Assembly (NCBI GenBank): GCA_902475435.1
Contig: CABRZL010000001.1
Coordinates: 62,001-126,000, forward strand
Source of the DNA: an uncultured Eubacteriales bacterium
GTDB lineage: Bacteria > Bacillota > Clostridia > Oscillospirales > Oscillospiraceae
DNA length: 64,000 bases
Direction of reading: 5' to 3'
The position numbers were made by a program, and so were the translations under genes. Of the stretch, positions 44,795 to 53,750 are shown piece by piece (the stretch's first letter is position 1; each line of letters begins with the position of its first letter). The notes under the pieces were generated by a model that was not told the DNA's origin, ran no database searches, and saw only the letters and a list, made by a program, of their open reading frames with translations.

Positions 44795-45835
44795 TTATCC
44801 TTCGAACAGGGCGGCAATGGCATCTTCATCAATTTGAGATCCAATGACGCAGATCCGCCCCGTAATGCCAGCAGTACCAGTTCGAACATTTGGCTCCCCA
44901 GGTACATAGTCAAAATGAATCCACGAACCTTCCGGCCCTGGCACGATTCCCTTGGCACGAAGAATCACGCCGTATGTTTCACTGTCCTCCAAGGCCTTCA
45001 GACACTGGAGAATTTTTTCTTGGGTAAATGTTCTCGGTGTCTCCATACCCCAGGATGTAAATATCTCGTCGGCATGATGGTGGTGCCCGTGTTTATGCTC
45101 ATGTTGATGCTCGTGTGCATGTTCATGCCCATGCTCGTGTCCATGCTCATGTTCATGCTCGTGGTGATGACAACTGCATTCGGGATCATCGCACTCCCCC
45201 TCTGAATGGGACGCCAGCGCCGCCAGCGCGGCCTGAAGCGAATCCTTTTGTTCCATGGCCTCTACAATCTGCCGGCCGGTAAGCTGCTCCCACGGCGTAG
45301 TGACAATGACAGCGCTGGGGTTCTTTTCACGAATCATCTGAACCACTGTACGAAGTTTGTCCTCATTCATATTAGACGTACGAGAAAGAACAATAGTTCC
45401 AGCATGTTCAATTTGATTATTATAAAATTCACCAAAATTCTTCATATAAATCTTGCATTTTGTGGCGTCCGCCACAGTGACCATATATCCAATTTCCATA
45501 TCGTCAATTCCAGCCCGCTCCACCGCCTGTGCTACGTCACTGAGCTTTCCAACGCCAGAGGGCTCAATCAGAATACGGTCTGGATGATATTCCTCCATCA
45601 CTTTTTTCAGTGCTTTTCCAAAATCCCCCACCAGGGAACAGCAAATGCATCCAGAATTCATTTCTGTAATCTGAATTCCGGCTTCCTGAAGAAATCCTCC
45701 ATCGATTCCAATTTCTCCAAATTCATTTTCAATCAGCACAATTTTCTGTCCAGCGTAGACTTCTTGCAGTAGCTTTTTAATAAGCGTTGTTTTTCCAGCT
45801 CCCAAAAATCCGGAAAAAATATCAATTTTCGTCAT
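44795..45835 (-). CDS. COG0523 (CobW-like) metallochaperone GTPase with His-rich segment
   Basis: GTP-dependent metal chaperone, 347 aa. Walker A GFLGAGKTTLI (9-19), the CxCC metal-binding motif GCICC (62-66), the Walker B/ESxG-like region LIEPSGVGK, and a histidine-rich loop at 223-254 with 19 His in 32 residues, preceded by three Cys (215, 220, 222). The C-terminal CobW domain follows (TYGVILRAKGIVP). Zinc handling is the usual role of this group. ATG at 45835 follows AGAAGGTG. First gene of the three-gene operon. Confidence 0.9.
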   Translation of the reverse strand: MTKIDIFSGFLGAGKTTLIKKLLQEVYAGQKIVLIENEFGEIGIDGGFLQEAGIQITEMNSGCICCSLVGDFGKALKKVMEEYHPDRILIEPSGVGKLSDVAQAVERAGIDDMEIGYMVTVADATKCKIYMKNFGEFYNNQIEHAGTIVLSRTSNMNEDKLRTVVQMIREKNPSAVIVTTPWEQLTGRQIVEAMEQKDSLQAALAALASHSEGECDDPECSCHHHEHEHEHGHEHGHEHAHEHQHEHKHGHHHHADEIFTSWGMETPRTFTQEKILQCLKALEDSETYGVILRAKGIVPGPEGSWIHFDYVPGEPNVRTGTAGITGRICVIGSQIDEDAIAALFEG

Positions 45836-45861
45836 AAAACACACCTTCTGTATCTATCAAA

Positions 45862-45899
45862 GCAGCCGAAACCGGCTGCATATTTTCTTTATTATACCA
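45862..45899 (-). promoter_or_regulatory. Extended -10 promoter and leader hairpin of the GTPase-LCP operon
   Basis: Minus strand: TGGTATAAT (45899-45891), followed by a leader hairpin GCAGCCG/CGGCTGC (45879-45862) with a 4-nt loop. No convincing Zur-type operator is visible. Confidence 0.55.
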
Positions 45900-45955
45900 C
45901 AATCTCGCAAGCTTCCCACAGTTTTTCTGCGATGTTTTAGAAATTTTTACAAATG

Positions 45956-47305
45956 TTAATTCAAAACATGTTTTTCCATCCATTTCCCGCGAACAAATCG
46001 GACGGTATACCAAATATCTCGATTAAACCAGTCCACAAACATCGCAATCCAAACTCCCAGAACGCCGAAGCTCAGGAATCGAATTAACACAACACACAAC
46101 GCAACCCGGAATATCCACATGGATCCAGCCGATACCAACATGCTGAACTTCACATCTCCCGCAGCCCGCATACCATTGGGCAGCGTAAATGCCAGCGGCC
46201 AGATAAACGGTTTAACCAAGGTAATCACCAACATCATCTGTGAAACAACGGCTGCACTTTCCGCGCTGATTCCGCTCAGCTCGCAAATTTTGTCCACCGA
46301 GAAGAAAATCAAAATTCCCGTCAGAAGAATCAGAATTTCGGAATAAACCGTCAGCTTGATGGAATAATACTTCGCTTCCTCTGGTTTTCCAGCCCCCATG
46401 CACTGTCCGGCCACGGTCACCAATCCCAGACCTATAGCCATAGACGGCATAGACGTAAAATATTCCATGGTATTGATTACTGCCTGCGCGGCAATCTCCG
46501 CTGTAGACAATGTTGCAACTGTGCTCTGCACCATAAGTTTTCCAAACTGAAACATGCCGTTCTCTACACCAGTGGGAATTCCCACCCGTAGGATCGTTTT
46601 GATAAGCTTCCAATCCGGACGAATCTTTATGTATTGGTCCAGTACGATGATCTGGCCCGGCCGGTGATGCAGCCATAAAATCACCACACACTGAAATACG
46701 CGAGATAAGGTCGTGCTGAGAGCCGCTCCAAAAACGCCCCAATGAAATACAAAAATAAATATTGCATTGCCTGCAATATTTAACAAATTTCCCACAGCGG
46801 ATACGATCATAGGCAACTTGGAATTTCCGGCAGCCCGATATAACGCCGCACTGGCATCATAAACACCAATAAAAGGATACGACAATGCCGTTACAAAAAA
46901 ATAGGTCAGAGCCGCATCCATAACGTCCTGCTCTACATTTCCAAACACTGCACTCAATAACGGCCGGCGCAGCAAAACGCATATAACACAGCATACCAAT
47001 GAAATTGCCGATACGCATAGCAACACCTGTCGTGCCGCCCGGTTAGCCCCCTGCTGGTCATGCGCCCCCAAGAACTGCGCGCAGGCAATGGTGCCACCAG
47101 TAGCAGTTGCAGTAAAGAGCATCAGCATCAAGTTATTTACAGAATCCACCAGGCTCACACCGGATACCGCCGCATCTCCAACCCGGGCCACCATCATGGT
47201 ATCGGCCGTTCCCATCAGCGCTGTAAAAAGCTGTTCAATAATCAGCGGCAGCAAAAGCCGCAAAAGATCCTGATTGGAAAACAAACTTCCTTTTGTTCGA
47301 AGCAA
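45956..47305 (-). CDS. MATE family efflux transporter
   Basis: Cation/drug antiporter, 449 aa, twelve predicted TM helices in two homologous halves (first half LPLIIEQLFTALMGTADTMMV, split here; second half GIPTGVENGMFQFGKLMVQ). Substrate unknown. The start is a TTG at 47305 with AAGAGG 5-6 nt upstream. The 5' leader contains a terminator-like hairpin. Confidence 0.92.
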   Translation of the reverse strand: MLRTKGSLFSNQDLLRLLLPLIIEQLFTALMGTADTMMVARVGDAAVSGVSLVDSVNNLMLMLFTATATGGTIACAQFLGAHDQQGANRAARQVLLCVSAISLVCCVICVLLRRPLLSAVFGNVEQDVMDAALTYFFVTALSYPFIGVYDASAALYRAAGNSKLPMIVSAVGNLLNIAGNAIFIFVFHWGVFGAALSTTLSRVFQCVVILWLHHRPGQIIVLDQYIKIRPDWKLIKTILRVGIPTGVENGMFQFGKLMVQSTVATLSTAEIAAQAVINTMEYFTSMPSMAIGLGLVTVAGQCMGAGKPEEAKYYSIKLTVYSEILILLTGILIFFSVDKICELSGISAESAAVVSQMMLVITLVKPFIWPLAFTLPNGMRAAGDVKFSMLVSAGSMWIFRVALCVVLIRFLSFGVLGVWIAMFVDWFNRDIWYTVRFVRGKWMEKHVLN

Positions 47306-47340
47306 CTGAACCTCTTCTTTCGTTTAAACATTTTCCCGGC

Positions 47341-47388
47341 TCAAAAAGAAAGACACACAGACAGGGGACCAGCCCATCTGCGTGTCTT
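47341..47388 (-). promoter_or_regulatory. Terminator-like hairpin between cvpA and the MATE gene
   Basis: Stem 47382-47388 with 47350-47356, one A-C mismatch, then 47377-47380 with 47358-47361. On the minus strand it is followed by TTTCTTTTT, only about 35 nt before the MATE start codon. It either ends the cca-cvpA transcript or attenuates the MATE gene. Confidence 0.7.
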
Positions 47389-47524
47389 ATCAGGAAGAAG
47401 GAGAAATGAAAAAGAATTGTTATGCTTATATAATACACGGCATATATTACGGGAACCACCAAATTTCTGTGAAATTTTTATAAAGTTCTCAGTAATATTT
47501 GTGTAACATTTACATTTTCGTCTC
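47389..47524 (-). other. Short intergenic stretch upstream of the MATE leader
   Basis: AT-rich; on the minus strand a TATTAT-containing segment near 47432-47437 could be the -10 of a MATE promoter, but no good -35 is spaced correctly. Confidence 0.25.
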
Positions 47525-48205
47525 CTATAGCAGATGATTTGCCATTGTCACAATGAAATTCCCTACAGGGCCTAGTCCTCCTGTCAGCAGTCCCGCCTGA
47601 CTGCAAACTGCCACAGCCACCACGATAACCAACAATCCACCTATACCCCCTGCAAGTGCTCCACCAGCTCGATTCAAAGTGTGGATCACGGGCAATCGAT
47701 CCACTACGTTGACAGCAAGCGCCACACTGTGAAGCACCAAATATAAAATTAAAAATGCTGCAAAAAAGATAACAACTCCGGCGATCTGTTCTACAATTGC
47801 ATGAGCCGCTGCTTTGGCCGCCGCCTCCACCGCAGGTTCCAACGCCGCTGACGTCCCCTCTGTTACGGACTCTTCCACATCCAGGCCAAATCGCTGGAGA
47901 AGCGCAGCCAAATCAGACAGCGTCATGGATTGACCGCCTATAGAAAGTCCAGCATCCCCGGCATCTTCGATCGCCTGTTGCGTCCCCTGTTCCAGTTGGT
48001 CTGCAATACCAGCCTGAATCGTACCCGCTATCTTTGGCTCAAGATACTCCACAACACTGGGCGTCAGCATTCTCTGGGCCGCAGATGCCCCAAGGCAACA
48101 CAGCACCACCACCAGAAGGCTGAGCAAACTCATCAGCAAGCCCTTACGATACCCCGACAGTATACAAGCCACCAGGATTAATAGTAATATAACATCAATC
48201 AGCAT
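47525..48205 (-). CDS. CvpA family membrane protein
   Basis: CvpA-like protein, 226 aa, with four to five TM helices: LIDVILLLILVACILSGYRKG at the N-terminus (split motif IDVILLL...GYRKGL) is the family signature. A roughly 70-residue Ala/Glu-rich extracytoplasmic segment separates the second and third helices. Related Firmicutes proteins (YshB, SteA neighbours) are linked to cell envelope and septation; role here unproven. Overlaps the CCA-adding enzyme gene by 11 bp, so translation is coupled. Confidence 0.88.
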   Translation of the reverse strand: MLIDVILLLILVACILSGYRKGLLMSLLSLLVVVLCCLGASAAQRMLTPSVVEYLEPKIAGTIQAGIADQLEQGTQQAIEDAGDAGLSIGGQSMTLSDLAALLQRFGLDVEESVTEGTSAALEPAVEAAAKAAAHAIVEQIAGVVIFFAAFLILYLVLHSVALAVNVVDRLPVIHTLNRAGGALAGGIGGLLVIVVAVAVCSQAGLLTGGLGPVGNFIVTMANHLL

Positions 48206-49553
48206 GATTCCGTCCTTTCTCAGATTCTATAATCTCATGCATTCTTTGTAAAAGCGCCTTACGCTCATTGCAGCACCGCTCTTCCAGCACATCATCCAAC
48301 AGCCGTCCCAACAAACACCCTACTTGCGGACCCGGACGAACTCCCATTGCAAGCACATCTTTCCCGTTTACCGCAAGATCTCGAACGGAAAAGCACTGTT
48401 CCTCTTCAAGCACTTGCCGGGCCAGCTTTGTAAATTCTATTACCGCATTGTACCGTGCTACGGATCTCTGCGTTTTCACATGTGCAAGGCAATCTGCCCG
48501 TTTTACCTCCAACAGTTGAAACAACAGATCCGATCCGTATCGATTAATCCACCGGCGGACAGTCTTCCGATTTGGCAGGACATCTTCATCATGGTGCCGC
48601 ACCAGTTCTCCTACTTTCTCCATGGTAACTTTATCGACATGTAGCCGGGTGAAAATATTTTTGGTCAGTTCTTCGCTATAAATCGGGTGTCCGTAAAAGT
48701 GCCCTATTCCTGCTGCATCCAACGTAAAGCAGGCTGGTTTTCCCAAATCATGGAGCAGCAATGTCCATCGCACCAGCAGGTCTGGCGCTGAATGGCCGAC
48801 TGCTTCGATCGTGTGTCCCCAGACATCCCGGTTATGATAGGGACTCCGCTGCAAAAAGCCCATTGCCGGTTTAATTTCCGGCAAAACAACTTGAAGCACT
48901 GCTCCAAATTGATTCAAAACCGCTGACACCCCGGTACCAATCAACATTTCCGTCAATTCCCGGTAGATGCGCTCCCCGCTGATTTCCCTTAACAAGGATT
49001 TATTACGCTCCATGGCCGCAGCAGTCTTCGGTTCAATCGAAAAGTCCAGCTTAGACGCGAACCGCATTGCTCGAAGAATCCGCAATGCGTCTTCCTGAAA
49101 TCGCTGATCCGGATCTCCCACACAGCGAATCACTCTCTTCTCCAAATCCGCCTGTCCATCGAAAAGGTCAATCAGTTTCCCATCCAGACCTGCCGCCATG
49201 GCATTAACGGTAAAATCCCTTCGTTGGAGATCCTCCCGCAACGATCCCACAAACGCAACCTGCCTCGGACTGCGGTGATTGAAATACTCCCCATCCCGCC
49301 GAAATGTCGTAATTTCAACCGGCTCTCCTTGCATGAAAACAGTCACTGTACCATGTTTTAGACCCGTTTCGACGATACGATATTCAGAAAAGCACTGCTC
49401 TACTTCTTCCGGCAAGGCAGCGGTACAGATATCCCAATCCCCCGGCGTACGCCCCAAAAGGGTATCTCGAACGCAGCCGCCCACCACATAGGCAGAATAG
49501 CCATGATCTAACAGCCGCTTCAACACATTTTGGGCAGTTTCTTCCAGCTCCAC
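48195..49553 (-). CDS. cca: CCA tRNA nucleotidyltransferase with HD domain
   Basis: Adds or repairs the 3' CCA of tRNA. About 452 aa. The class II nucleotidyltransferase head has GGCVRDTLLGRTPGDWDICT, with catalytic DxD in DWDI, and RRDFTVNAMA. RNA-binding region EDALRILRAMRFASKL follows. An HD domain comes next (HDLGKPACF, HHDEDVLPN), similar to the E. coli-type multifunctional enzyme. The GTG at 49553 is preferred since AGG lies 10 nt upstream; the in-frame GTG at 49562 overlaps that site. Confidence 0.94.
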   Translation of the reverse strand: MELEETAQNVLKRLLDHGYSAYVVGGCVRDTLLGRTPGDWDICTAALPEEVEQCFSEYRIVETGLKHGTVTVFMQGEPVEITTFRRDGEYFNHRSPRQVAFVGSLREDLQRRDFTVNAMAAGLDGKLIDLFDGQADLEKRVIRCVGDPDQRFQEDALRILRAMRFASKLDFSIEPKTAAAMERNKSLLREISGERIYRELTEMLIGTGVSAVLNQFGAVLQVVLPEIKPAMGFLQRSPYHNRDVWGHTIEAVGHSAPDLLVRWTLLLHDLGKPACFTLDAAGIGHFYGHPIYSEELTKNIFTRLHVDKVTMEKVGELVRHHDEDVLPNRKTVRRWINRYGSDLLFQLLEVKRADCLAHVKTQRSVARYNAVIEFTKLARQVLEEEQCFSVRDLAVNGKDVLAMGVRPGPQVGCLLGRLLDDVLEERCCNERKALLQRMHEIIESEKGRNHAD

Positions 49554-49641
49554 AGCAGACACACCTACTTTCGACAGGTTTTAACATGATGAAACCATAC
49601 GGCGAAGGATCTCTCCTCCGCCGCAGTTTCACACGTTTATC

Positions 49642-51000
49642 TCAGTTCTTCAGGCTGTGAAGCGGCGCAGGAATACGACCACCTCGGGCCACAAATCGCT
49701 CAGCGCTCTTGTCATGGACGGGCATTACCGGAGCCGAGCCGAACAATCCGCCAAACTCCAACTCATCCCCCACAGCTTTCCCAATGGCAGGGATGATTCG
49801 AACTGCCGTCGTCTTGTTATTCACAACGCCGATAGCCGCCTCGTCCGCAATAATCGCCGAAATCGTGCTGGCAGATGTACTTCCGGGAATCGCAATCATA
49901 TCAAGGCCCACAGAGCAAACACACGTCATCGCCTCTAACTTATCCAGCGTCAAAGTCCCCAACTTTGCCGCGGCAATCATCCCCTCATCTTCACTGACAG
50001 GAATAAACGCACCGGAAAGACCTCCGACATGGTTCGACGCCATTACTCCGCCCTTTTTCACCGCATCATTGAGCATGGCCAAAGCCGCAGTAGTACCGTG
50101 CGTTCCGCAGACCTCCACACCGATTTCCTCCAAAATTCGGGCCACAGAATCCCCTTTGGCCGGTGTCGGCGCCAAGCTGAGATCTACAATGCCATAGGGA
50201 ACCCCCAGCCGGCGGGCAGCCTCTTGTGCAACCAATTGCCCCATCCGTGTAATCTGGAACGCAGTCTTCTTAATGGTCTCTGCCACCACATCGAAAGGCT
50301 CTCCCTTAACGCTTTGAAGCGCATGATACACCACGCCGGGACCGGAAACACCCACATTGATCTCACATTCCGGCTCCCCCACTCCGTGAAAGGCGCCGGC
50401 CATGAACGGGTTATCCTCCACTGCATTGGCAAACACAACCAATTTCATGCAGCTCCTGCCCTCTCCCTCCGGGGATTTTTGTGCAGTTTCCTGTACAATT
50501 TTCCCCATTAACGTCACTGCATCCATGTTGATGCCAGCTCTGGTCGTGGCTACATTCACAGAAGAACAAACATTGTTTGTCGCCGCCAGCGCATCGGGAA
50601 TGGACAAGATGAGCTTCTTATCTCCCACGGTCATGCCCTTGTGAACCAGCGCGGAAAATCCGCCGATGAGGTTGACACCGCATGCCGCTGCCGCCTTGTC
50701 CATTGCCACTGCAAAGGGTACGTAATCGTCGGTCTCGCAGGATTCCGCCACCATGGCAATAGGCGTTACAGAAATACGCTTGTTCACAATCGGTATGCCA
50801 AGCTCCCGCTCAATTGCCTCACCGGTTACCACCAATTGATCCGCACAGGAAGTAATCTTATCATAGATCTTCTGCGCAGTAATTTTTGGATCGGGACCAC
50901 AGCAGTTTCGGAGCGAAATCCCCATCGTGATGGTACGGATATCCAAATGCTGGTGATCAATCATGTCCAGCGTTTGCATGATTTCATTTTGTCTCAGCAT
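49642..51000 (-). CDS. UPF0210 (DUF711, PFL-like) family protein
   Basis: Conserved 452-aa protein of unknown function, with the family's [39 protein letters not shown] and [10 protein letters not shown] segments. The fold is related to pyruvate formate-lyase, but I see no glycyl-radical motif. It is 9 bp downstream of a UPF0237 ACT-domain gene, its almost invariant partner in Firmicutes. Confidence 0.93.
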   Translation of the reverse strand: MLRQNEIMQTLDMIDHQHLDIRTITMGISLRNCCGPDPKITAQKIYDKITSCADQLVVTGEAIERELGIPIVNKRISVTPIAMVAESCETDDYVPFAVAMDKAAAACGVNLIGGFSALVHKGMTVGDKKLILSIPDALAATNNVCSSVNVATTRAGINMDAVTLMGKIVQETAQKSPEGEGRSCMKLVVFANAVEDNPFMAGAFHGVGEPECEINVGVSGPGVVYHALQSVKGEPFDVVAETIKKTAFQITRMGQLVAQEAARRLGVPYGIVDLSLAPTPAKGDSVARILEEIGVEVCGTHGTTAALAMLNDAVKKGGVMASNHVGGLSGAFIPVSEDEGMIAAAKLGTLTLDKLEAMTCVCSVGLDMIAIPGSTSASTISAIIADEAAIGVVNNKTTAVRIIPAIGKAVGDELEFGGLFGSAPVMPVHDKSAERFVARGGRIPAPLHSLKN

Positions 51001-51009
51001 GGTTCCACC

Positions 51010-51279
51010 TCAAATTCTATGCATGGCATTAAAAATGTCCTCCCGCTGGATACGGATCGTCAGTCCCATACGCACGCCCTTCTCATCCAGGGCATCCCGA
51101 ACCAGATCATAGCTCTTACTGGAAGAGGACAAATCCACCAACATATTCATGACAAAAAAGCCATCCATAACGGTCTGGTTGATATCCAAAATATTAACCT
51201 CTAGATTTGCCAATTCCGTGCAGACCCCGGCAATAATACCTACGGCATCCTTGCCGGTGACAGTCACGATTGCTCTCAT
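51010..51279 (-). CDS. ACT domain-containing protein (UPF0237)
   Basis: 89-aa single ACT domain (AIVTVTGKDAVGIIAGVCTEL region, split here; then NILDINQTVMDGFFVM). ACT domains bind small ligands such as amino acids; this one is presumably the sensor for the co-encoded UPF0210 protein. ATG at 51279 follows AGGAGG. Confidence 0.94.
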   Translation of the reverse strand: MRAIVTVTGKDAVGIIAGVCTELANLEVNILDINQTVMDGFFVMNMLVDLSSSSKSYDLVRDALDEKGVRMGLTIRIQREDIFNAMHRI

Positions 51280-51313
51280 AATTTTTCCTCCTAAATATAT
51301 AACTCCTGCCGGC

Positions 51314-51958
51314 TTATTTCAGCTCATCAAGCGTCAGCGTAAAACTGTCCAGGAAATTGTCTATAAAATAACGCACTTCTGGCATATCCATATCGTCCAG
51401 CGCCTGCCGGGTCTGCCGCGCTGCCAGAATAAACTCATGGTTAGAGGCTTTCATCTCTTCCAGGCATTTGATATGCGCGGAAAGTTTGTCCGCTGCTTTC
51501 ACAATGCGCTGCGTCTCCTGATCTGTTCCCCGCAGAAGCGGTTCATAGCTTTCCCGCAGCTCTTCCGGCAGCATGGCCAACAACTTTTCCGCTGCTACAT
51601 TTTCCACTTTCTGATAGGCCTCTCGAATTTCCGGATTAAAATATTTCACCGGAGTAGGCAGATCTCCGGTAATAATCTCTCCTGCATCATGAAACAATGC
51701 TGTGGTCGCGCATTTTTCTGGAGAAACATTTTTGTTCCCGTAAATCTTCTGTGAAATCAGTGCCAACGCATGGGCCAGCACAGCCACCATATGACTATGC
51801 TCCTGGATATTCTCCGGGCAAGAATTCCGCATCAATCCCCATCGCGAAATATAGCGCATCCGGGATAAATACGCATAAAAGGAATAACCCTCGTGACCGT
51901 TTTCCAACTTGTCACGAGACTCCGGCATGTTTTGACGTATAAGATCGGTAACTTCCAT
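51314..51958 (-). CDS. HD domain 5'-deoxynucleotidase (YfbR-like)
   Basis: Hydrolyses dNMPs to deoxynucleosides in the YfbR family. 214 aa, with YLSRMRYISRWGLMRN, the first metal-binding His in NIQEHSHMVA, the HD in TALFHDAGEIITGDLPTPV (given in part), and a downstream metal-binding Asp in VKAADKL. ATG at 51958 follows AAGGGAG. Stands 34 bp ahead of the UPF0237 gene. Confidence 0.9.
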   Translation of the reverse strand: MEVTDLIRQNMPESRDKLENGHEGYSFYAYLSRMRYISRWGLMRNSCPENIQEHSHMVAVLAHALALISQKIYGNKNVSPEKCATTALFHDAGEIITGDLPTPVKYFNPEIREAYQKVENVAAEKLLAMLPEELRESYEPLLRGTDQETQRIVKAADKLSAHIKCLEEMKASNHEFILAARQTRQALDDMDMPEVRYFIDNFLDSFTLTLDELK

Positions 51959-52172
51959 GAACGAAAACTCCCTTCATACCGATAAACTGAATCGTTTTTA
52001 TGGTTTTTAGTATAACACGCTTCTGGAAAATTGTAAATCCACAGTTTACCGCTATATATTCGCCAATATGCGTATGGCTCATTCTCCTTGAACCCCTGGT
52101 GTCGGCGTTACCTTGCCGTTCTGATGTTTTCATATTTCAGCGGCTCATATTAGACAACCAGCCCATATGCGG
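51959..52172. other. Intergenic region between divergent yfbR-like and PucR-type genes
   Basis: No coding frame with a ribosome site. The forward promoter is described separately; I see no other clear element. Confidence 0.3.
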
Positions 52173-52201
52173 TTGCATTTTTCGTGCAAATTCGCTATAA
52201 T
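52173..52201 (+). promoter_or_regulatory. Promoter of the PucR-type regulator gene
   Basis: TTGCAT (52173-52178), a 17-bp spacer and a perfect TATAAT (52196-52201). Confidence 0.75.
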
Positions 52202-52264
52202 AGAGAAAATAAGCACTGCGTCTGTGCATTTTGACAGTCTCTAGCATCGGAGGTATTTTTTATC

Positions 52265-53572
52265 ATGTCCACTTCTTCGCGCATGGCAATGGTCTATGAA
52301 AAGCTCTACAAAGCAGTCTGTAATCAAAATATGAACAATGTTGTGGCCGCCACTCACGAAATTTTTGGGCGGCCAGTATTGTTCGTCGACGAATACTTTC
52401 ACGTTGTATCCATGCAGCCGTCAGCTCCCATTGGAGATCCCGAATGGGATGAGATCTATAAAAATAAGGCAATGAATCGGGAACAGATTTTCAGTACGCT
52501 GGATGAATTTCTCTCCGGAAAGAAGGCGTTTTATCAGCCTTTTTTTGCAAACACCGGCTCTTGCGCGGCTTCTCCCAGGATTTTTGCAGAAGTCGTACAG
52601 GATAACACCGTACATGGACACATCATTGTATTTTGGCAAGGCGATCCACCCACCGATGAAGACTTTGAAATCATCGGATTGGTGCTGGACGCCATCTGTC
52701 TGCGGATTGCCAGCCGAATCAAATCTATGGGCAGCTGGAATTTGGCTTTGTCCACTAAATTGGAAGACCTCCTGGCCCCCAACACCCCGCCGCATCTGGA
52801 ACAGCTGGCCTGCGAAGCCATTTCCCGCACTATGCAGCCGGAGTACACCATTTGCGTTGCTACCATCGGCGCGCTGGCCTCACAAAAAGCCTTTGCAGAA
52901 TATGCCGTCCACGAGCTTCAGCAGCTGTACCGGAACGTGATATGCCTTATCTATGACAATACCATCGTCACACTCTATGGAGGCACCGAACACCATGGTT
53001 CCGGCACTCCCATGCCGCGTACCTCCATGGCGGACCGATTGTTTGAGTTCTTTGGCAGTCATAGTATGATTTGCGGCCTTTCAGACAGTTTTACAGATCC
53101 GAAAGAAACTCGCTGCCACTACAGGCAGGCACTCTTGACCGCCCGGCTGGCCTTGAAACTTGGCAGGTCCTCTTCTACCACCTTTTCCGATCTAATGCCA
53201 CTGCCGATTTTTTTATCCGTTTTGGAAAAAGATACTCCGGAAACCTTTATTCATCCTGCGATCTTTAAAATGCGAGCCTATGACAAGGAAAACGGCACTG
53301 CCTATGACGAAACCATGCGGCTGTTTTCCTTCAATATGCACAATAAAGATCGCACTGCTTCCGCCCTTTGCATCCACCGGAATACTCTCTTATATCGTTT
53401 GGGTCGGATCAGCGAATTGTTCGATCTCCCCTATGAACATGATCAAGTGGCGCTGAACCTGTTATGTAGTTACTTAATTCTGGAGTTGGGCCGCTATGGC
53501 ACCCCCCAGGATATGAGCCGCCTGTCTTCCACAGAATATCAGGAAGCTGCTAAAGGTGTCGTGGGGAATTAA
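52265..53572 (+). CDS. PucR/CdaR-type transcriptional regulator
   Basis: 435 aa. A putative ligand-sensing N-terminal half (no PucR N-domain that I can name) leads to a middle GGDEF-like/CdaR region. A C-terminal PucR HTH follows (about 360-425: YDETMRLFSFNMHNKDRTA..., then LCIHRNTLLYRLGRISELF). Members of this class activate purine, sugar-diacid or amino-acid catabolic genes. Directly upstream, same strand, of an amino-acid importer and racemase-like gene, which it may control. Ribosome site GGAGG. Confidence 0.88.
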   Translation: MSTSSRMAMVYEKLYKAVCNQNMNNVVAATHEIFGRPVLFVDEYFHVVSMQPSAPIGDPEWDEIYKNKAMNREQIFSTLDEFLSGKKAFYQPFFANTGSCAASPRIFAEVVQDNTVHGHIIVFWQGDPPTDEDFEIIGLVLDAICLRIASRIKSMGSWNLALSTKLEDLLAPNTPPHLEQLACEAISRTMQPEYTICVATIGALASQKAFAEYAVHELQQLYRNVICLIYDNTIVTLYGGTEHHGSGTPMPRTSMADRLFEFFGSHSMICGLSDSFTDPKETRCHYRQALLTARLALKLGRSSSTTFSDLMPLPIFLSVLEKDTPETFIHPAIFKMRAYDKENGTAYDETMRLFSFNMHNKDRTASALCIHRNTLLYRLGRISELFDLPYEHDQVALNLLCSYLILELGRYGTPQDMSRLSSTEYQEAAKGVVGN

Positions 53573-53580
53573 ATCTATCA

Positions 53581-53622
53581 TACAAAAATCCGCCGGCTTA
53601 GAAAAGTCGGCGGATTTTTGTA
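53581..53622 (+). terminator. Terminator of the PucR-type gene
   Basis: 15-bp stem (53581-53595/53608-53622) with A5 and T5 within the arms. Confidence 0.9.
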
Positions 53623-53667
53623 CATGATTATCTAATTTTAATATATTTTGTTTCTATATAATTTTTC

Positions 53668-53696
53668 TTGACTTTAGTATAATAATTCGCTAATAT
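53668..53696 (+). promoter_or_regulatory. Promoter of the amino-acid importer operon
   Basis: TTGACT (53668-53673), a 17-bp spacer and TAATAT (53691-53696). The stretch is very AT-rich and a second -10-like TATAAT lies at 53678. Confidence 0.6.
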
Positions 53697-53750
53697 GTTA
53701 TCGTATTTAAAGCAAAAATTGTTGCGTAATCATGCTAAGGAGAGATACAT

